A DNA stretch of 64,000 nucleotides, taken from contig JAKTNV010000042.1 of NCBI GenBank assembly GCA_022747635.1, positions 1,500,501 through 1,564,500 on the forward strand. Reading direction: 5' to 3'. This DNA comes from Hetaerina americana. Its lineage: Eukaryota > Arthropoda > Insecta > Odonata > Calopterygidae. The translations under genes were made by a program, and so were the position numbers. Each line of letters starts with the position of its first letter. The first letter of the stretch is position 1. Under the pieces are notes generated by a model. It had not been told where the DNA came from, ran no database searches, and worked only from the letters and a program-made list of their open reading frames with translations. Shown one piece after another: positions 13,301-24,540 of this stretch.

Positions 13301-13990
13301 TTCAAGTCGATTTAGTCTTTCTCAATATGAAATGAACCATGTTCCGAGGAGCAATTGTTTCATCGCACTAATTTCGCGCAGGGACTCATCCTCGGATTAA
13401 ACGCCTTACTGCTTAACGTGTAGATGATAGTTCGATAGCATCGTTGGTTGGCTGCCCACCTGCCAAAATGACAAACGTGCCATGCCCCTAAAACTTGGCC
13501 AACATTTTATAGTTGGAAGAAGGCCAATCGGAAATTGAATATTTTATATGTTTTAAAATAATGTACTCCAATCAGTTTATACCTCTTTCAGCGTTGAGAC
13601 AGTAAAATCTGATCGTCTAGTATAGTTATGGGGGAGGGCGTAAATCACCCCCTCTCGCCCTCGCCCCTAGTCAACAGCAAATTCAAAGTGAAGCAAATGG
13701 TTCTGGATATAAAGGAACGGAAAAAAGACCACCATTAGCTCTGGATGAGGATGCGTTACATAAACGAAATCAGTCGCGCAACTGAGCAACCGCTGAGTGA
13801 AACTAGAAAAGTTTCGTTTTATTTAGGAGTGATTTATCCCTCAGGCGAATTCAAACCGTAAACCGTCAATTTCATCGATGCTCTCCTCATATTTTCGCTA
13901 GTATTACCAGTTTTTATTAGCTGTCAGATTTCTGATATTAAGTAAAATCCTCATTTTATTATTAAGCATACTCTTATTATATTTAACGAA
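10321..13990. other. AT-rich stretch almost devoid of open frames
   Basis: Apart from one meaningless 63-codon frame at 10.5-10.7 kb, no open frame of 60 codons exists between 10.7 and 14.0 kb on either strand. A perfect cAMP-response-type octamer TGACGTCA lies at about 13125-13132; it may be chance. No repeat structure was recognised. Confidence 0.6.
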
Positions 13991-16600
13991 TTAAAATGCT
14001 GTCGCCCAGCAGTCATAAAAATATCAATGCATTCAGCGGCTTATCCTTAAATCTCTCTCCGCCGTTCTTATCTCCCCCATTCACATTGCATTCGAAATGC
14101 GCATTGAGATACCGCAGTCCATTATCCGGGAGATTGAACAACTCATATAAAAGAATTACAGTGGGATTCGTACTGATAGATTTTAATGGTTTCGTCATAT
14201 AATTCGCGATCGCAACTAAATAAAAGTAAATCGGGCTGAAAGTTTTGATCGATGGATTTATTTGTAATTGGCCCTTTCTCTAGGGAGCGTATTATGAAAA
14301 ATCTAGTATTTCCGTGTAATTATTAGAAGGCTAAATGACGAACAACTGCCACCTTTCCACGAGGGTATTCGAGCCCTATTTTTGCTAGGAAGGCTAAAAT
14401 TTGCCTTTTTCCGTATGTTTTGATGATAGTTATGTCACCTTAAGACTGCTTACTTGACGTCGCAGTATTAGTGAGTTACGTGACGACTCCAACATCCGAA
14501 ATAATATATCATCACCGTGCGTAAATAAATGTAACGTTTGGTGCTCACGTTGAATTACTTTTAAATTACTGCTCTCGTGCATTCCGTTTGTTATTCTAGC
14601 GAGGGACCACTCATGCGACAACGCATTTACGGAGCTACTCTGAATGCGCTGTTTCAAAATGGCCTCAATGCGTTTTTGGCAAGGATAGGAGATGGTGCAT
14701 TCTCGTCGGGCGACGGTTTGCAAGGATCTTTATCTCCCTGCTGGAGCTTTCAAACGGCTCCGAGTATGATGGCTTGCCGCACGAGGACGAATAATATATT
14801 CTTGTGTCTCGCCCCCTACACAGCAATACCGACGCGTTTTCTTCCTTCTCTCCCCCGAAGAGCAGCTCTGTCCCATTTTGCATAGACCCCACGATGGAGT
14901 GTAGAGGACTCCGGACGTTATCTCCCATCCTGAGTATCTGCTTATCGTGGGGTGGTCGCAAGCACTTGAATTTTGCACGGCCCATTCCTTATTGCTGTTT
15001 TTTTCATCGCACTGAGCCTCTGTACCGTCGTTCTTCCCCCCTCCCGCCTTCGTATTGTATTTGCACTCTACTCGCGTTTCCCTGCGTGTTCTTTCTCGCC
15101 ATCTTCCCCTTCACCGTCTCCCTCTTCCTCTCCTCTTCATCCCGGACTTCCTCCCAACATCTCGTCTTCCTGGTCCCCGTAAAAGCGGTCCCAGTTGCGT
15201 GAGCAAGCTCTGAAGGCACACGCAGGCGAGGCTCGCCAACGGGAGGGCAGGTTGGAGGTCTCGGCACGCGTGCATGAGGTGACCAGGAGAGACGAGGCAG
15301 GGATAGAAGCAAGAAGGAAGGGGATCGAATTGATACCAGTCTCTGTGTACTGACCCCCTACGGCCCCGAGATCGTATGCCGTCTGAAGCATTTTGCTCAC
15401 TGCTTGCGTTATTTGCGTTCTGCATTATGGTACCTGCTCGTCTTTTCCAGCCTCTCTGCCTCTTCTCAACAACTACGGCTTCGTCCTCGGGTCATTGAGC
15501 CGATTTGGGCAAGCCTATCCTTCGAAACGCCAGCGTTCAAAAGCTAGAGCTATTGGATATCGCAGGAGACTGTAAGAAGCATACGTCTGGGAAAATATTA
15601 ATCCTTCATCCGTTAGATGGGACGATAAACTGTGGGTCAGGCACGCAATGAGTAGATTTGAGGCCGACGCGAAGCCTAGATTCCCTGAACCCTTTTTCTC
15701 CTTAAATGTTTAATCTGTCTCCAAGTTAAACACCTATCATTAATGATGAAAATCCATAACAATTTCGTTTGGGGTAAAGAAGAGAACATTGAGTTATATT
15801 GCGGGTGGTCGTTCGAAATCGCATGGCATTGTTTAGAAGTAAAGTCTCGATAACAATTGGAGACGTATTCTTACTTCTTCTAATTCAAGAGCAGTTCTAT
15901 CATTTGTGATTTGCTTTTATGAGTTCCTAACATCTCTTTATTTCTCTCTCCCTCAGCATATAAATTGACACGAAAAATAGATGTGTGTCATGAAATAGAT
16001 TGATGTCCATCGCTGGCGGAAATAATATAAAAAGCAATGGATTCGAAGACGAAGATCAAGGATACATGACAGCAAAAGGTCTGGCGACCTAGCAACAACC
16101 TAACGGCGTGAATTCGTCGGACGTCTAAAAAAATAGCTTAATATAACATGTCCGCAATTGGTGGAACGCTATTGGTTTTCATTATCTAGGAAGTAACCGC
16201 TCTATAACCTTCTTTCCTAACATTGTTTTAAGTTTCTACCGCCTTGATATACTATGAATAGATGAAGGTTAACAGGCCAAATTAAAATTGTTTTCGCCGT
16301 AGTTTGGTTGAGTTCATTCTTTCCCCGTTTCGTGACCTGAACGATTTTAGGGTATTAGTTGATGTCACCAAAGGTAGCACCTGAATTTGAACGCAAAAGA
16401 ATCCGCTCATAAGACATTAGTTTAGCCAATACGCTGCCTTCTGCGAATGAGTTGAGGCTGGAATTAGAAAATTCTGTTAGATTAGCCTGCGAGGAAGAGT
16501 TTCTGCAATAATGGCGCTGTCGCCGAAGACGCAAAGCATCGAAGTTTCGTGGTATCACCACCGTCGATGGTTATCTATGCTCCCTTGTGCCGCCGTCTCG
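13991..16600. other. Mixed DNA, no gene recognised
   Basis: About 14.5-15.6 kb is GC-moderate with overlapping frames on both strands, and 15.05-15.18 kb is C/T-rich. The frames have no recognisable motif and compete with each other on opposite strands. 15.6-16.6 kb is ordinary spacer. Confidence 0.5.
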
Positions 16601-16769
16601 TCCGGCCGAAGATGGTTTGATGGGTGAGCTTATAACTCTCCCCACACTTAACCCTCCCCTGGTGTCTGATGTGGACACATCCCGTGTATGTCCAAGGCCG
16701 CGCTCATTCTGCCTGCGGTCTCCTATAAAGTTATAGTGTGTGGTTGGGAATGTCGGGTGGCGTTGACCG

Positions 16770-16835
16770 ACTTTGAACCCGGGCCAGTGGCCAAGCTTCT
16801 TCGACCGTGTGCCACCACACGTGCCCCAAAGACAA
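16770..16835 (-). repeat. Weak tRNA-like B-box sequence
   Basis: On the minus strand, GGCACACGGTCG is followed about 25 nt later by CCGGGTTCAAAGTCGG. That resembles a tRNA-derived SINE head with an eroded B box (consensus GGTTCRANTCC). No target duplication or tail was identified, so this is only a candidate. Confidence 0.25.
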
Positions 16836-17480
16836 GTAAAGAGGTAGTTAAAGGAGGGGGGAGGGGAGGGTTGGATGGGGAAACCCTAGTGGTCCAGCGT
16901 GGTGGTGTGCGTGCACTGGGCGAGTGACGAGAAGCAGGCTGGACGAGAAGTGACGAGTGGCAGGGGGCGGGCGGTGTAGAGTGAGGGGCGGGTGGGTGAG
17001 GGCGGGACGTGAAGACCCGGGGGTGAAAGGGAAGAATTTATATTCCAGGCATCCGCTCTCCTTCCCGCGATCCTGCTTTCCTCCCTTCTTCCTATCCCCC
17101 CAACCCTCCCGTGGGTCTCAGGACTCTCTCTCTCTCTTTAGGATGGCAGCGGTGTGTGATGGGAAGGTTGCCGGGGTGGATGGCGGAGCTCGGGAGATGT
17201 GCACCACGGCCGCGGGGTGGTGCGGGGGATTGTCGTGTAGGGAGGATTCCTTGGGTGACGGGGGTGAGATGCCTGGAGGAGGAATTGGGGAGGGGGGCGT
17301 GCGTGGAATGAAAGGGTTCGCCGGGACGTGGATAAGGGTGGGTTGAGAGTGGGAATGGTTTTGCGGAGGGCGCGCGACGACGGGTGCGGATGGGGATCGT
17401 CGAGGGTGCCGGTGCTTTGTTGCCCCACGCCGAATGTCGGCGGAGGTGTGTAGCCGAAGGGGGTTCATTGTGTGAGGACT
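16836..17480. other. G-rich, polypurine block with CpG
   Basis: The plus strand is dominated by GGGAGG, GGGTGG and GTGGG words, with a CT run at 17127-17141. The frames through it are Gly/Arg-rich on plus and Pro/His/Ser-rich on minus, as expected from composition alone. Confidence 0.6.
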
Positions 17481-20377
17481 GCGAGGTAGAGGATGAGGGT
17501 TTGGATTGCGTTTTGAGGGCGTTCTAGGGGACGTTTTTTCGTTGGGGGTACGAGAGGAGCGTTTGTTTTCGAGAATCGATTGCAGGCGACTATTGAATGT
17601 GTGTTCTCCACTCCTTCAGCACTCCCCTCTCTCTCTTTCTCCGGCGTAATGTTTGAGTCGGAGGGGGGATTGGCCAAATGATAAATGTACGCGGCTGTAT
17701 TTCATTTGGGACTGTCGTGTCTTCGGTCGAAGAACAGTGTTGAGTGTTGCTGGAGGTTGATAGTTTCTCTTTTTTCTCTCCCCTCGCACCGTACACCTGC
17801 ACTTTGTCATTTGATTCGGCGAGCGACATCTCCGCTTCCTTCGCTTCTTCTTTGCGGAGCGCTCCTGCCCGTAAAAATTCTGGAACGTCGGCAGCGTTCT
17901 ATCCTTTCTTCCGCTCCCTTTATTTTAGACGAACGGAGCACTCACAACACCTTCCGCCTCAGGTAGACCCACGCCAGGATATTCCTAGCAAACCCACGGT
18001 TGCACCACGGACAATTTTTCTATTCCCAAGTTAGGATCCATTCGGGTACGTGTTGTCGACCTGCTTAACTGCGCCATTACGACTGCCCGCTGTATTTTTT
18101 TCATAAGGCTGTCATTACCGTTTTACGTTTGTTTGTGGACGAGATTAAACTGAGAGACCTTTTTTTTGTGAATCCTCGACAGAATCAAGGTGAGCAAAGA
18201 AACCGAAAGTAAAAAGGAAACCGATTGTTTACCTCTGTTTACAAAGGCTTGTGCAATCAATTATCTCGGCGGCTATCACTTTCAGGGCGCCGTGGCAATT
18301 ATTAAGTCAGGAGATGAGACTATTTGCCTCGCCGCGAAACCTGCTATCGAGCACCCGCCTTCAGGCCTCTTGCCTCCACCCCACTAAGTCTCTTCCCCTC
18401 CCGATGCCCCCAAAACCTCCCGCTCCCTACGCCCTTCCTCTTACTTCCATCACCTCTCCTTTGCCCCCCACCCTCGCGCCCTTCCCTCCTCTCCTGATTC
18501 CTATCTCCATTGTCGAGGAAGAGGTCTCTTCGTTCCGCATTCCCCGTTTTTACTTCCCAAAGTCATCATTTATTCAGAGTAGGAGGGAGGTAAGGAAACG
18601 GAAGAGGGAAAGGATATAAGAAGGACGATAGAACCGCGTGGAGGAGGGGAATTGGGGAGGGGCTGTGTCTATTCTTTCCTCTTCACCTCCTCCTCGGTTA
18701 ATATTATGGATGGATCAGTTAGGGGCTCATTTCCACAGCCTTCGCTTATTAAGGAACTCGATCGATTTATAAATCAATCATCACTTCCCCATCGTCTCAT
18801 TTCCTGACTACCACACTCTTCCCTTCACCTCACCCCCCGTATCTATCCCTCACTTCCCCATCACCCCATCCCGTTCGCCCCACCAACCCGCGTCTCCGAG
18901 CCCGGCCCTGCACCGCCGCCTCTTCCCTCCTCTCTCCGTTCGCCGCTCTTCCATTTCCCTCTCCAAGGTCGTTTCCTCATCTTCCATTCGGCAGGCCGCC
19001 ATCGAGAGGGGAAGGGGTGGCTGCGGGATGATGGCTCGGAATCGAGGGAAGATTTTCTTCCGAGTTTTAAATAGAATACATGGGCCTCCTCTCCGGGTCC
19101 TTCCGCTCATAACTCTTCTTCCTCCCGAGTCTTCCCTTTCGTTTTCTCCATCGATTTTTATCGATCCGGCGCTTGCAGGCTCTTAACCGGGTATATAAGT
19201 GTGTACATGACGGGGGTCGGGCGGAGAGAGTAGTAATGGATTAGCCGTCTCAGGTTCCCCGTAATTGGAAGATCGCATCACGTTAGCCGTGAAATGGAGT
19301 CTACAAATTACTTCGGTCTTTGGGTCCGGTTCAGCGAGTGGCTTCTTTGTCTCACTTTCATTTTCATCCGCTTCGATTTGAAATTATCTGATGGTAATAA
19401 AAAAACGTTGGGTCGCCGTGCTTTTTCTGCCATTAAATGAGGGGAGTATGGTTTATGCCTTACCGCTTCTCGCCTCGAGTTTTCGATTATAAATTTATCG
19501 TTTCTTACTTTTTCGCCGTACGTAGAATATTTTTAGGGGTCCTCTACGATCTTGTTTCATCATTCTGTCTCCCCTCTCCTCTTCTGTTGGCATGTGCTCT
19601 GTTCCTTATATCTGTTGCGCGATCCATCTCCTGCCCCTCTTCACTTTCCATTTTGTATTCGAAACTATTTAGAAATAAGAAATTTTGATGATTTAAATAG
19701 TTGGTATTTTTTTCGAGAGTATCTCGTCCGTGTATGTTGATTGTCAATATATTTGCTGGGATGGCTGTGAAAAATATCAGCCAAGGCTAAAGGAAAATAT
19801 AGTGCAGCGTGTGCTTTAGTCCTTTTCCATGTATAATCGGTACTTAAAGAAGTCAAATTGAACTTCGAGAAGACACATGATTAAAATGATGCTGGTGAGT
19901 CGTAAAATTGCCATAAAAAGCAAAATTTGAGAGGAATTTTAGAGACATTTATTCATTTATAATACCTTATATTTTCCATGCAAGCCTATTTTTGGCCAAT
20001 TTATAGTGTATTAATTTCATACGTGACATTCTGTACCGATAGATCGTTTTTCTAGGATTTACATTTTTTCGAATACAGTGAACGCTCAAATATTTATTCA
20101 ACGAATGCACTCAATCCACTAGTTAACACGACATCACAAAATACAGTACAGTAAAGGTTCTCGGAAGTTTATTTAAGTTTTATTTCGAAATATTGTTTGA
20201 AGTATTTCATCGAGACGAATTTGAGTTGGTATATGAGTTTATATGTTTGTGCATTTTTCCAAATTCCATGATCTTCTGCTGTGGCAAAAATTTCACGGAA
20301 CGCTCATGGACACAAGGATCTCCTTCTGAAATGGGTTTTTAAGGGGTTGACGGCAATAATTAAATATTAATACATCC

Positions 20378-20379
<2 letters not shown>
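17481..20379. other. Non-coding DNA with C/T-rich patches
   Basis: C/T-rich patches lie at about 17.6-17.9, 18.35-18.52 and 18.80-19.15 kb. No protein domain is visible. A TATA-type motif at 19191-19200 is listed separately. 19.4-20.38 kb is AT-rich. Confidence 0.55.
19155..19240 (+). promoter_or_regulatory. Possible core promoter (TATA motif), speculative
   Basis: GTATATAAGT at 19191-19200 matches a TATA box. It is preceded at about 19150-19165 by two ATCGAT words that form an imperfect palindrome and is followed by GC-rich sequence. No arthropod initiator (TCAGT-like) is visible at the expected 25-30 nt downstream, and no exon follows. Chance occurrence is likely. Confidence 0.15.

Positions 20380-20454
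<75 letters not shown>
20380..20454. repeat. (TC)n microsatellite, about 74 bp
   Basis: An uninterrupted run of TC dinucleotides spans 20381-20454, about 37 units. It is the longest perfect simple repeat in the window outside the TA arrays. AT-rich spacer flanks both sides. Confidence 0.97.
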
Positions 20455-20457
<3 letters not shown>

Positions 20458-23180
20458 GGATGCTAGTCGAACATACATGTTGATTCCTTTGCTGGATTTG
20501 CGTTTGGTGAAAATTCCTTGAATCGTTATTTTTTAGTCATTCATTATTTCCTTTGAGGTACCCTTTAAATACGTAAAATTATCAACTAACCGGTGTTTAA
20601 ATTTTCAAGGATATTTTTACGAGATGACGGATATTAAAATTTTTTATTCCTTTTCAAAATCATAAGTAGCTTGTTTCTGTCTAACCTGATGTTGATCAAG
20701 TCTGAAGAAAATCGTAAAATCCTCAAATTCCTTTGAGTAATCTATAAGCCGTATACGGGTTGCTTGATACATTACTTCGCCGCAAATGATCTGACTTCTT
20801 TGACAAGTATAATACATGCTCCATTGCGGCTCACATTCGGAGTAGAACCTCCGCGGGACAAAAATCTTTAATGCTAACTTTTTTGTTTGTAATGTTGTTA
20901 AACTGTGGTTTTGACATCCTTTGCGCGTCATTGTATGCCGTTCTTCATAATTTCACGTGTGGTTTTTTCCGTGAATATTTCATTCTCACGATTAATTTTC
21001 TTTTGACTGAGGGAGGCGCTCTGCAGGTCGTTGGAATATCTTTGGTCTTTTTTTCCTCCCAAACTTCCCTCTCTCTCCTCCGCCGTTATTGTTTTCTCCT
21101 CGCTGAATGTGTGTCACAGAAAGTTATGACGCGCACATAAGAACCTGGATTCCGGCATTCTTTTGTCTCCGAAATGGTTAAGGGGTAAAAACTGGATCAT
21201 AAAGAACGGCATCCTTCCCTCCTCCCCCTCCCCTTTCCGACGCTCATTCCCCACCCGCCCCCGCACTTTACACCCTCGTAGCGTGCACTTCTTAGCAAAC
21301 TCACTTTTTTACACTCCTCCTCTCTCCTCCGTCCTCGTCCCCTCCAGGGTCCGCATCACCCCTCCCTCTCGCCCTTATCACCCACGCCGATTTTATTTCG
21401 CAAGTCGTTTGGATGCCCAAATTAGGACTCGTGAAATTTCGACGTTCTTTCGTCGCCTCGTCGGACGTCGGAGAAGGGAGCGAGGGCGGAGGAGAGGTCC
21501 TTTGATTTCGTCTCCGATGGGGAAAGTCTTGCCGGTGAATAGATCGTATTTGCACGGCTCCTATCCTTCATATCCGCCTCTCCCCTACCCCCACCCTGCC
21601 CTCTCCGTCGTAATCCTCCCCCTGAGTTCCACCTTTCGCAAATCGACTCCCTTCCTCCGCTTTTAAGCCTTTCGCTCCGCTACGTGGCTTTCTCATCAGC
21701 CAGTGAATCTCCTCTCTTTCCCGATCTCTTTTCCCTTCTCGTCTTGCTCGTCCCTTCCACTCCTGAGGCGCTGGAAAGGGACGGGAGACCTCACCTTCTT
21801 AACCCTTTCCCTCCCACACGCGCGCGCGCACATACACACACGTTCATCGATCGTAAGGTCGTTAACTCTCTCGCAATTCCATCTCAAAATGCTCTCCCCA
21901 TCCCTTCCGCCATCTCTTACACCCACCCCCTTATCCCACGTAACCCCTTAACTCTACGTACTCGATCCTCGTCCCCATACGTGCACCTCTGTCTCTCTCT
22001 CTTTCAGCGGCAAGTATGGGAGAGGAGGACTCATTCACCTACGACTTCTATTCATCTCCAGCCTATCTCTCATCCCATCTCTCTCTGTCTCACCCCCACA
22101 TTCGTCCCGCTTCTCTACCCCCGCCCCCCTCTATCTCTCACTGTAGTCTACCTCGCACTCCACCTCATCGACGTAACTCCTCGCCGAGCCCTATCTCGGC
22201 TGCATTCACAGCATCCTGATTACCCGTAGGGTCGTGGGGGAAGGGTTCTCCGCCTTCTTTCTTCCCATTTTCCTCCACCCGCCCCCTGTCCCGAAGGGTA
22301 AGGATTTTTCTCTTGGAATGGGGGAGTGGTTGTGTAGGAGGGCTTGCACCGACACCTCTCGAGTTCGCCTCTTCTCATTCACTCCACTTCCGTCCGCTCT
22401 CTTCTCTCCTGTCCCACTTCCCCTTCCCACCTACTTCCCCTCTCTCTCCCCACCTTTCTCCCTTCGAAGCTCTCACTCACCCTCTCCTCCGCTGTCCCCC
22501 GCTGCGTTTTCACCGTCGCTGGAAATCGTCGCTCGTTGCAGCATTAGCGACAAGCACACTGAACATTCAATTACGGAGGCGTTGGAGAAAGTGATGGTGG
22601 CTCTTATTTTAATTTCATTACATACGTTTTCATCGCCTGCCTGTTGTTTGCTTTCGATCTCTCTCCAAATGCGTATTTATGCGGAAGTCATCATCGCCAC
22701 ACAAACGACAGTTTTATTTTTTTATTGCCTTTGATTAAAGCTTATTATTCCGCATTTCCATTTCAGTTGGCTGGGTTTTTAAGGTTTTTGGGTGATTAAA
22801 CGAAAAATCCTGAACTTGTATTTTTGTTAAAAAATGTGATGGTTGGTTCACATTTAGTAATTTCTCTTTGGTCGCTTTTTTCCTCTTTTGAATTCTTTTT
22901 TCAGGGAAATCTACAGTTATGTAATGGATTGATTATTACCGTGCCCCCCATTCCCAAACCAGTATCCACCTGCAAGCGCACTATCCTGTTCCAATCTGCT
23001 TGTCCGTACTTGTGGCTCATTGCATGTAGAGATTTTAATTGTTTTAACCATTGCCCCACTCGGGGCCTTGCAGCGTTCCCTCCAGGATAATATTTAATGC
23101 TGCTCCTTCCTCGGATGTTAGTGTCGATGTCTAGTGGGAAGGAAGGTGTGCTGATCGCGTGTTATCGATTCCGCTAATGG
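20455..23180. other. AT-rich spacer then polypyrimidine block
   Basis: 20.5-21.1 kb is AT-rich. About 21.2-22.55 kb is a C/T-rich block with CpG, including a short CG/CA run at 21820-21842. It gives overlapping low-complexity frames of up to 181 codons that I do not accept as genes. 22.56-23.18 kb is AT-rich. Confidence 0.6.
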
Positions 23181-24540
23181 ATCGATGTTTTCAGGCCATT
23201 TAAAACTCTCCACCGCCCCCTCACATTTGTTACACCCGATTGCTAGTCGGGTTTTAATGGTACCGGGAAGAGCTATTCAGATCGACCGTCCGTTCTTTTC
23301 CCGTGTGAAGGGAGCGTTGCCGTTGTGTGTATGCGCTGTTCGTGTGTGTGTGTGTCCATTTCTGCACAGCTCCCCCGTCCATCCGTCCTTCTCTTTTGTC
23401 CCGTCCCGCCGCATCCTTCGCCGCCGCCCCGCGCCTCTTTACGGCCCTCCACTCCCCTCTTCTTGCTGCCAGCGAGCGGAATTAAAAGCACTTTCTGCTT
23501 CGCAAATAGTAGCCCAAACCGCCAACGGATCGCGCCACCGGCGTCATTATTCGCCCGAACCAACTTGCGCCTCCTTAGGAATCGAGCCCTTCCTTGGCGC
23601 CAACCCCCCAGCCCACTCTCCCTTGCGCCTTACCCCCTGCCCCGGTTCCCTACCCACTTGCGCTCGGTACACACGGATAAAGGTCGGACCGGAGGGATGA
23701 TGGGGGTAGGGGAGATGGTGCGACGTTGGTTGGGGGGGCTGGTGATGGAAGGGAGTCGGCGCGATGCGACGGGGGGGGGAGTGTTAGGAGGGGTTGAGGG
23801 GCTGCATGTTGGGAGAAAAGGGAGGAAGGTTGCCTTGTGGGAGGGAATCCAACCTAAGCCGACCTCTCGAGAAAGTCTCCGATTCTCCTCCGAAGCCCCA
23901 GCACCACCCCCACCGCTCACCGTCCCTCCCACGCCACCCCACTCCGTCCTCCCACCCCCTCGATCCCCACTCTTCATCACGTTTTCACTCTCTCTCCATC
24001 CATCGTCGTCCTCCCTACGGCCTAACCACTCCGCCTCCTTCACATTGCCATATTTCCCTCCCGAGTCGCGCCATCATCGTCCCCCGCATCTCCTTCCTCT
24101 TCCCATTTGCCGTGCCTCTCATCCTTCCCTTCGCCCACCTTCCTCCCCGCTGCACCCCGCCTCTTTTCGCATCTCCAAACCCCGCTTTCCCCTCCTCACA
24201 CTCCCCACTCCACGAGCGGGTGCTCCTCTCCCAGGGGGGTTCCCGGGGGGGATCATTGTTACCCTCCTCACCCCTAGCCAGTCCGCATCCCTCTCTCCCT
24301 CCATTATTTCTCTCCGCCTTCCCCTCATAACCCCTCCCCCGCGCACACTTCCACACATGTGCTCCAGCCTCCTCCTCCTGAGTACCTCTCGTAAGTTTCG
24401 TCATTTCTCCTCCTCCCGTCCGTCCCCTTATACCCAACCTTTCCCCCCTTTTCTCCCTCCTCTTCCTCCACTCCCTCCCCTCTTCATCGGCGTCGTCCTC
24501 AGCATGCCATCCCCGCCTTGCCTCCTCAATCTACGCTGTT
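23181..24540. other. Composite block: purine-rich then long polypyrimidine
   Basis: A GT run occurs at about 23341-23355. From 23690 to 23860 the plus strand is G/A-rich; from about 23860 to 24540 it flips to almost pure C/T. The longest open frame of the window (405 codons, 23325-24542) spans both parts. It changes from Gly/Arg-rich to Pro/Ser/Leu-rich at the flip, which shows that base composition drives it rather than selection on a protein. Confidence 0.7.

Noticed and set aside
21163..22734. Chain of frames of 160-180 codons in the 21-22.7 kb block
   Set aside because: They are products of C/T-rich DNA with few stop codons. Overlapping frames are equally open and show no motif or codon preference.
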